A DNA stretch of 64,000 nt from the NCBI GenBank assembly GCA_023053685.1, contig JALIGW010000001.1:70647740-70711739 (forward strand), read 5' to 3'. The position numbers and the translations under genes are program-made. Below the pieces are notes generated by a model. The model saw nothing but the letters and a program-made list of their open reading frames with translations, ran no database searches and had not been told where the DNA came from. Of the stretch, positions 58,206 through 64,000 are shown piece after piece; the stretch's first letter is position 1; each line of letters starts with the position of its first letter. This DNA is from Diadophis punctatus similis. Its lineage: Eukaryota > Chordata > Lepidosauria > Squamata > Dipsadidae.

Positions 58206-59990
58206 TGAAGGTCATTGGTTACTGCCATCTTATTCAGATAACCCAACAACTATTCTCCCTGTTTGAATTGGAAAAGAAACTGAACGAACAAAATGCAAGA
58301 AATATGTGACCATATACCACCCAGAGCTTAAAATGGATCTCACCATCTGTATCAGCATGTGATCTGTCATCTTCAAAACTGTGATTGGTGGTAATACGAA
58401 AGAGAGAGCAACTTGCATAATGCGATAGGAACATGGCAGCTGCACAGTTTGATTGTCTACCAGCCGCTGCACAGGGTGGTTACTTGCTCAGCAAAGCTGA
58501 TTTTCAAGGCATAAGCACAGAGGATATCTGTGAGCACACTATCAGCATTCATGTGAAAGCAGCTTTTGTGTTCGTGTGAACAAGAAGTGCGTTGAATTAT
58601 TTTGTGCCAGTTCAACAGCATTGCTGCAGAGATTAAAAGAAACATTTATTATCAATAAACAATTGGTTAATCTTGAAAAAATGTCAAATTTGTTTTAAGA
58701 CAAGTTGAATTGAAACCAATAAATAATTTAAAGTTTACATTGTGATGGCATCAGATCACAAATTTATGAGACACTTTCCACAGAAAAGGCAAAGTTTTCC
58801 ATAAATAAGCCAACTGACTACATTAAAAATGTGTCTTAGTTATTTGGCAATACACCTGTGAGGAATTATTATTTTTAATTACATATAATTTATGGCCAAG
58901 AATATAATGAAATTGAAATAATAAGTTGTACCATTTAATGAATGAGAATATGATACTGTACGCATATAAGGATCATAGTGTTTGTCAATTAACTTGTAAT
59001 TCCTTTGAAGATACGAAGGATGAAAGGTTGGCAGAAATGGATTTTGAAATTGTGAGAACGCTTGGAAAATTATAGAAGTTGTAAGTTAGGCTTATGAAAT
59101 GTAAATTATCTATTTTATTTATTAAATATCTATGCCACCCATCTCACTGATACAGCAACTCTGAGTGGCTACTAATTTCAATTCGATCAGTTCTAGAAAT
59201 TGGTTAATACAATGAATAATAATCAACCATTCATTTGATGTTATTATGTTTCTTAAAATAAATATTTCTTATTTCTTTTGAAATTAGTAAACTTTGATAT
59301 TAAATTTTTATTGTTTTAATATTCTAGCTCTGTTATGGAGGAGCCTCAAATTCAATGAATGAACGGAGCTTAAAGTTACAAGGTTTTGGCAAAAGTATTG
59401 ACGTTATGTTTGGATACATAAAATGCTTTGACACTAAACTTCAAATTTTCAAACAAGATGTTGGGATTAAAGCTTATTTTTCTCAACTAAAATTTTCTTT
59501 CAAGGTGGCAGCTTGAATGTGCAAAATGAAATGGAGCCCTTGCATATAAAGTACCAGCACATTTTAAACTCAATAATTGGCCAGTGTGGTAGAAGACTTA
59601 ATCAACTCGGAAATTTAGAACAGACAGTTAAAATAATTAAGTATCCTGATCTAGTAGTTTACATTAATACAGAATTAAATGATTTCCAATAGTTACAAAT
59701 TGAAGGATTATTTAGAGCTGTAGTTAGCGGAGTTTCAGGCTGGCATCTGGATTCAAATGTTTGTCAACCTGAGATCTCAACTTGATAATCTCAAAAGAAA
59801 ACAGAAATCGCCTGCAGAATGAAGACCACCACTACAAACAAGAAATTTTCAATGCTTGGAACTGTATCCCAGAAACTTTAGTAACTGTAAAGATATGATG
59901 ATGGCTTTATTTACAATTTTTCCCTCTATATACTTTTGTAAGATTTTATTCTTGGCATTAAACAATATTAAAATGGGGGGAATAAAACCT
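58201..59990. other. No gene recognised; LINE-type tail at 59105-59175
   Basis: AT-rich. TATGCCACCCATCTCACTGA and GCAACTCTGAGTGGCT at 59130-59175 is a reversed LINE/SINE tail. No open frame of interest. Confidence 0.45.
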
Positions 59991-60705
59991 GACTGATAGA
60001 TGAACAAATGTCTGATAGCTGAAGAACAAAGAATGTTCTTTCTGTGCCAACTCAGGAAGTTCAAACTGCCCAAGAAGCTGCTGATACAGTTCTACAGAGG
60101 AATTATTGAGTCTGTCATCTGCACCTCTATAACTGTCTGGTTCAGTTCTGCATCCCAACCAGACAGACACAGACTTCAGAGGATAATCAGAACTGCAGAA
60201 AAAACAATTACTGCCAACCTGCCTTCCATTGAGGACCTGTATACTACACGAGTCAAAAAGAGGGCCCTGAAAATATTTACTGACCCCTCGCATCTTGGAC
60301 ATAAATTGTTTCAACTCCTACCCTCAAAACAACGCTATAGAGCACTGCACACCAAGACAACTAGACACAAGAACATTTTTTTCCTGAATGCCATCACTCT
60401 GCTAAACAAATAATTCCTTCACCACTGTCAAACTATTCACTAAGTCTGCATTACTATTACTATTAGTCTTCTCATCGTTCCTACCACCCATCTCCTCCCA
60501 CTTATGACTGTATGACTGTCACATGTTGCTTGTATCTTACGATTTATATTAATATTGTTTCCTGATTGCTTATTTGTACCCTATGACAATCATTAAGTGT
60601 TGTACCTCATGATTCTTGACAAATGTATCTTTTCTTTTATGTACACTGAGAGCATATGCACCAAAGACAAATTCCTTGTGTGTCCAATCACACTTGGCCA
60701 ATAAA
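59991..60705 (+). mobile_element. L2-type LINE 3' end
   Basis: An open 137-codon frame (60000-60413) encodes RMFFLCQLRKFKLPKKLLIQ, FYRGIIESVICTSITVWF, DRHRLQRIIRTAEKTI, LPSIEDLYTTR, DPSHLGHKLFQLLPS and KNIFFLNAITLLNK before TAA. This is the C-terminal region of vertebrate L2-type ORF2. The ~290-bp 3' UTR ends CACACTTGGCCAATAAAGAA and runs into ATTCT repeats. The RT domain is missing (5' truncation), but the remaining frame is intact, so the copy is fairly young. Confidence 0.85.
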
Positions 60706-60724
60706 GAATTCTATTCTATTCTAT
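60706..60724. repeat. (ATTCT)n tail of the L2-type LINE
   Basis: Three to four ATTCT units directly after the LINE 3' UTR; the same pentamer as at 52495-52576. Confidence 0.9.
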
Positions 60725-60818
60725 TTTCAATTTCAGACTTATCTATTAAAACTCAGCAACAAAAAAGTCATTAACTGATGTTAATTGCATCAAATGCATT
60801 GGTATTTTTTCATAAATA

Positions 60819-61224
60819 CAGATAGTCCTAGACTTGCGACCACAATTGAGCCCAGAAGTTCTGTTGCCAAGTGAAACAGTCAGTTTTGCTCTTTTTTACT
60901 ACCTTTCTTGCCACAACTACAGTGATCCACTTGTTAAGTGGATCACTGTAATTGTTAACTTAGTAACATGGTTGTTAATTGAATCTGGCTTCTCTCATTG
61001 ACTTTGCTTGTCAGAAGGTCACAAAAGGGTTAGGGTCATATGACCCCAGGATACTGCAAATGTCATAAATATGAATCAGTTGCCAAGCATTTGAACTTTG
61101 ATCACATGATCATAGGGATGCTGCAAGCTCGTAAGTTCGAAAAATGGTGATAAGTCACTTTTTTCAGTGCCATTGTAACTTTGAACGGTCACTAAATGAA
61201 CTGCTGTAAGTCAAGGACTACCTG
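60819..61224. mobile_element. Mariner/Tigger-like non-autonomous element
   Basis: The left end CAGATAGTCCTAGACTTGCG and the right end AAGTCAAGGACTACCTG are inverted, with TA on both sides (60817-60818 and 61225-61226), as for Tc1/mariner-type elements. The interior is non-coding with many GTTAAGT/TAACTTAG words and a hairpin on AGTGATCCACTTG / TTAAGTGGATCACT. A partial relative is at 63562-63735. Confidence 0.75.
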
Positions 61225-61227
61225 TAA

Positions 61228-61468
61228 CAGTGGTGGGTTCCTACTGATGCAGTCCACTCTACCGTTCTGGTAGGGCCCCGCCAATTGCGCAACGGCTCCA
61301 GTGCTTTCTTTGCTGGTCTGTGCGCGCTGCCATCTTTTTTGGGGAATTTTTCACGGTTTTTGGCTTTCTGCGCATGCGCGGAAGTGAAATTGTCCTTCTG
61401 CGCATGCGCAGATAGCCGAAATTGCACGATGCGCAACGGTAGGAGAAGGTAAGAGGAACCCGCCCCTG
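61228..61468. mobile_element. Non-autonomous hAT next to the mariner-like element
   Basis: The ends CAGTGGTGGGTTCCTACTG and GAACCCGCCCCTG are flanked by the exact 8-bp duplication ACCTGTAA (61220-61227 and 61469-61476). The duplicated target spans the last 5 bp of the mariner-like element and its TA. CTTCTGCGCATGCGC occurs twice inside. Confidence 0.9.
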
Positions 61469-61476
61469 ACCTGTAA

Positions 61477-62049
61477 GTGTATTCTTCTCCCTCCTCCAAT
61501 TCCTTGACACATAGTTTAAAAATGAATTTTACTTTATGAAACTCTATAGCAACCAGAATCTCATATTACCTGTTTAGGAACCTCAATGCCAAATTTTAAA
61601 TTTGAATTTTCTAAAATATGTTATTTTATTGATATATTAATATCTGTAAATACATTAAAGTTTGTGAGGGTTGAGGCAGTAGATACATTGAACAAATAAA
61701 ATATATACATGCATACATAGGTACAAATATACAGAGATATATAAAGTCACAATGTAATGAGTTCTAAAAAAATTAAAATTTTGGAAAGACACTGTCTTAG
61801 ATCTTCATTTAGGAAGTCAGCTAGGAGGAAAAAGGAAAGTTCAGTGTAACAATGAAAAAGCAAGTAAACATAGAAAAGCAAACCAATCTGTGGATATAAG
61901 GAAACAAAATAAGGCACTATTTGAATTTGTTATGTACTTATAGCTTTAAATTTATATATTAAAAAATACAGGTATGTGGATTTTATATTGTTTTCAAAAC
62001 CCTTCCTGTAACAGAAATGCAAGACCATAAAGGTAATTTAAAAGGTACC
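61477..62049. other. No gene recognised
   Basis: AT-rich; nothing recognised. Confidence 0.4.
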
Positions 62050-62278
62050 AGGATTGGCCCAAAACATTTCCCTCGCATAAACAAAGACACCAGCCAATTT
62101 CTGCAGTCTTCTTGGCAAATTTCGGAAGTGGTTTTCCATTGCCTCATTCTTAGGGCTAAGAGAGAATGATCGGCTCAAGGCTATCCAACTGGTTTTGTTC
62201 TTCAGATAGGACTAGCACTCACAATCTTCTAGCTTCTAGCCAGTACCTTAACCACTACAGCAGACTGGTTCTCTGCCC
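62050..62278 (-). mobile_element. tRNA-derived SINE, degenerate, minus strand
   Basis: The reverse complement reads GTGGTTAAGGTACTGGCTAG, AGTGCTAGTCCTATC (B-box region), TCTCTTAGCCCTAAGAATGA, then GGCAATGGAAAACCACTTCC and TTGCCAAGAAGACTGCAG. These are body words of a widespread squamate SINE. No clear target duplication. Confidence 0.55.
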
Positions 62279-62306
62279 TGTACTACTGAAGTTCAAAACT
62301 CTAGTA

Positions 62307-62440
62307 TATGGGTGTCAAACTCATGGCGGCACGTTGCTGTCATGTGACATTTTGTGATGTTTTTTCCCTTCACGGAGCTGGGATGGGCGTGGCCTGCACG
62401 TGACACATCCAGCCCACAGACCACCAGTTTGACACCCCTG
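62307..62440. mobile_element. Short hAT (GGTGTCAAACTC ends)
   Basis: The left end TATGGGTGTCAAACTC and the right end CAGTTTGACACCCCTG are inverted. The flanks CTCTAGTA (62299-62306) and CTGTAGTA (62441-62448) are an 8-bp duplication with one mismatch. It is 134 bp and non-coding. Confidence 0.8.
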
Positions 62441-62448
62441 CTGTAGTA

Positions 62449-63561
62449 GCACAGAGCCTGCAAAACTCTGTGTCCGTTTTCTTTGTGTTTTTCCTGCTTC
62501 TGTCTTGGCAAATACTAATTCCCTATTTCTGTCTTTCTCTTTCTCTTCCTCTGTTATTGCTATTAGGAATATTGTGCCTTTTAAATGATAATAAATGTGT
62601 AAACTAGCATTCTTCTTTTCTATAAAATACTTAGTGAAAAAAATAAAACATACCAATTGATCAGTTGACCAATTGATTAATTCTTAAGCTAATTTCTCCA
62701 TGTTATTGAACTACTACTATATGTACATGACATCATGGGCAAAGATTGTTATGTTTCTGGGTTCATCAGGTCATTTTTTGTGAATAAAATAATGCCACTT
62801 AGTTTAGAATTGATTTGTGAAAAGATTGGGTGGCAATGACATGTGTTCTAAACTATGTTTGATCACCACATCCTTTAAGACTAAATAGTGCTTGTCACTT
62901 CTCAAAAATTTGAGAGCAAAAGTGCTTTGACATTTTTATCCAGCAAATTTAAATATTTTCTTCAAATTCAACCTTGCAATATTAATACAATCATTGGATA
63001 ATCAAATCACATTAATAATCCCCAGAATGTCATAAAAACAACTGCATACATTTTATATTTACTGGTGACTTCAACAGAAATAGTAATACTGTGCTATATA
63101 TCTGTTAGTAGAATAGTATTTTACACATTTTTAAATTTATGGCTGATCTTTTGTTTTGAAAGAAAGGGAATGACTTTCAGGATTGTATCTCATTTGTTAG
63201 CCTAAAGGCAATCTGAAGCTACTATCAAGGTTTAAGGAGGTCCATTTGTCAGCTGAAGGGTATGAGTTGGACAATAAAGGAAATGGTCAAATCAGCCATC
63301 AATTCCTTATTGCCTCTGGTTTAGCTAGGAGATTTAGATTGCATTCTTCAGACAATCTTGTCAAGCCAAGTTCTATTTACTGGGAAAAGTGTTTTTGCTA
63401 GATGCTGATCATTGTGGATTATGGTTAATAAGCTTCCTTTATTTTGCATTTTGTATGAAAGTTTACTTATGATGTCATGATTTAACATCTGAGATGGGAT
63501 AAGTGGTACATACAGTAGATTTACCAATTTTCAATGAAAACAATTTAACAGACTTTATACA
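62449..63561. other. No gene recognised
   Basis: AT-rich; nothing recognised on either strand. Confidence 0.4.
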
Positions 63562-63735
63562 AATAGTCCCTATTTAGTGACTTTCTTGGATAGTGGAAAG
63601 TTGCAATGGTGATGAAAAAGTCATTTTGTCACTAATTCTTGCGTGTACAAGTGTGTAAAGCAAAGCAAAGCTGAAGTAAGATCATAAGCACAGCCAAGGT
63701 TTCATTTAGTGACAATGTCAGTTCTGCCATGTTCT
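63562..63735. mobile_element. Mariner/Tigger-like fragment, one end only
   Basis: ACAAATAGTCCCTATTTAGTG, then GTGTAAAGCAAAGCAAAGC and TTTCATTTAGTGACAATGTC with GTTCTGCCAT. It follows the family layout of short TTAGTGAC-type words, but the opposite inverted end is missing. Degenerate copy. Confidence 0.45.
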
Positions 63736-64000
63736 GCTTGACGCCCTGTTGGCATCCAGCCAACAAATGCTAAGGGGGAGGGGGCAAGGGAACAAATGGG
63801 CAATAAACATGTATGGGGCAGAGATGGGAAATAGGGAAGGGGATGACAGAGATAGACAGAATCAGCCTGTGCCAGTCTTCAAGGACATGAGGCCTTGAGG
63901 ACGGAATGTGGATTGCTCCGAACATCCAAACAATTCTCAAAACACCTATGCCGCTCTCCATTGGCGGAAGATGAACTGGTGGAGGGGGGAGGGCCAGGAT
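63736..64000. other. No gene recognised
   Basis: Purine-rich non-coding sequence at the window edge. Confidence 0.4.

Noticed and set aside
58064..58309. Arg-Glu or Ser-Leu repeat frames
   Set aside because: They are translations of the (GA)n microsatellite.

Overview
The window looks like nuclear DNA of a squamate reptile, most probably a snake. It carries BovB, CR1, L1 and L2-type LINEs, a Sauria-type SINE with an ACCTTT-type tail, many short hAT elements with 8-bp target duplications (two with SPIN-like ends), and CR1/L2-type LINE 3' ends that run straight into (ATTCT)n microsatellite. That last feature is the LINE-linked pentamer seeding known from snakes. Species cannot be decided from the sequence. 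I found no host gene that I can support. The open frames are transposon fossils, reads through microsatellites, or antisense and shadow frames of repeats, so this is intergenic or deep intronic DNA.

Layout. 1-4 kb: a BovB 3' end and a short CR1 tail with an hAT remnant. 4.1-7.2 kb: a Penelope-like retroelement on the minus strand (reverse transcriptase plus GIY-YIG endonuclease reading), cut by an hAT that itself holds a palindromic hAT, by a second short repeat, and by a CR1; a hammerhead-ribozyme-like core lies at its far end on the opposite strand. 7.3-19.4 kb: scattered hAT elements, an antisense CR1 and an L2-tailed SINE. 19.4-22.7 kb: decayed minus-strand LINEs. 23.0-25.65 kb: a 2.6-kb foldback element built from palindromes and a 499-bp tandem repeat. 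25.7-39.6 kb: mostly featureless, with a solo retroviral-type LTR, a SPIN-like hAT, a long (TA)n tract and another L2-type LINE split by an hAT. 39.6-44.8 kb: a TIR element, an inverted SINE pair around (CA)n/(TA)n, an L1 ORF2 end, an L2-tailed SINE, and a broken copy of an unusual Cys/His-rich transposon-like gene. 45-56.8 kb: hAT elements, three CR1 3' ends, a deleted hAT that still encodes a BED zinc finger, and a Sauria-type SINE with a SPIN-like hAT inside it. 57-64 kb: an L2-type LINE with pentamer tail, a mariner-like element with an hAT beside it, a minus-strand SINE and two small repeats.

The nesting gives relative ages: Penelope-like element older than the hAT and CR1 in it; L2-type LINEs older than the CR1 and hAT in them; CR1 older than the hAT at 52.0 kb; Sauria-type SINE older than the SPIN-like hAT at 56.4 kb. 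The clearest cross-window pattern is in the hAT target duplications: most have a central TA or TG, which fits Buster-type transposase activity.
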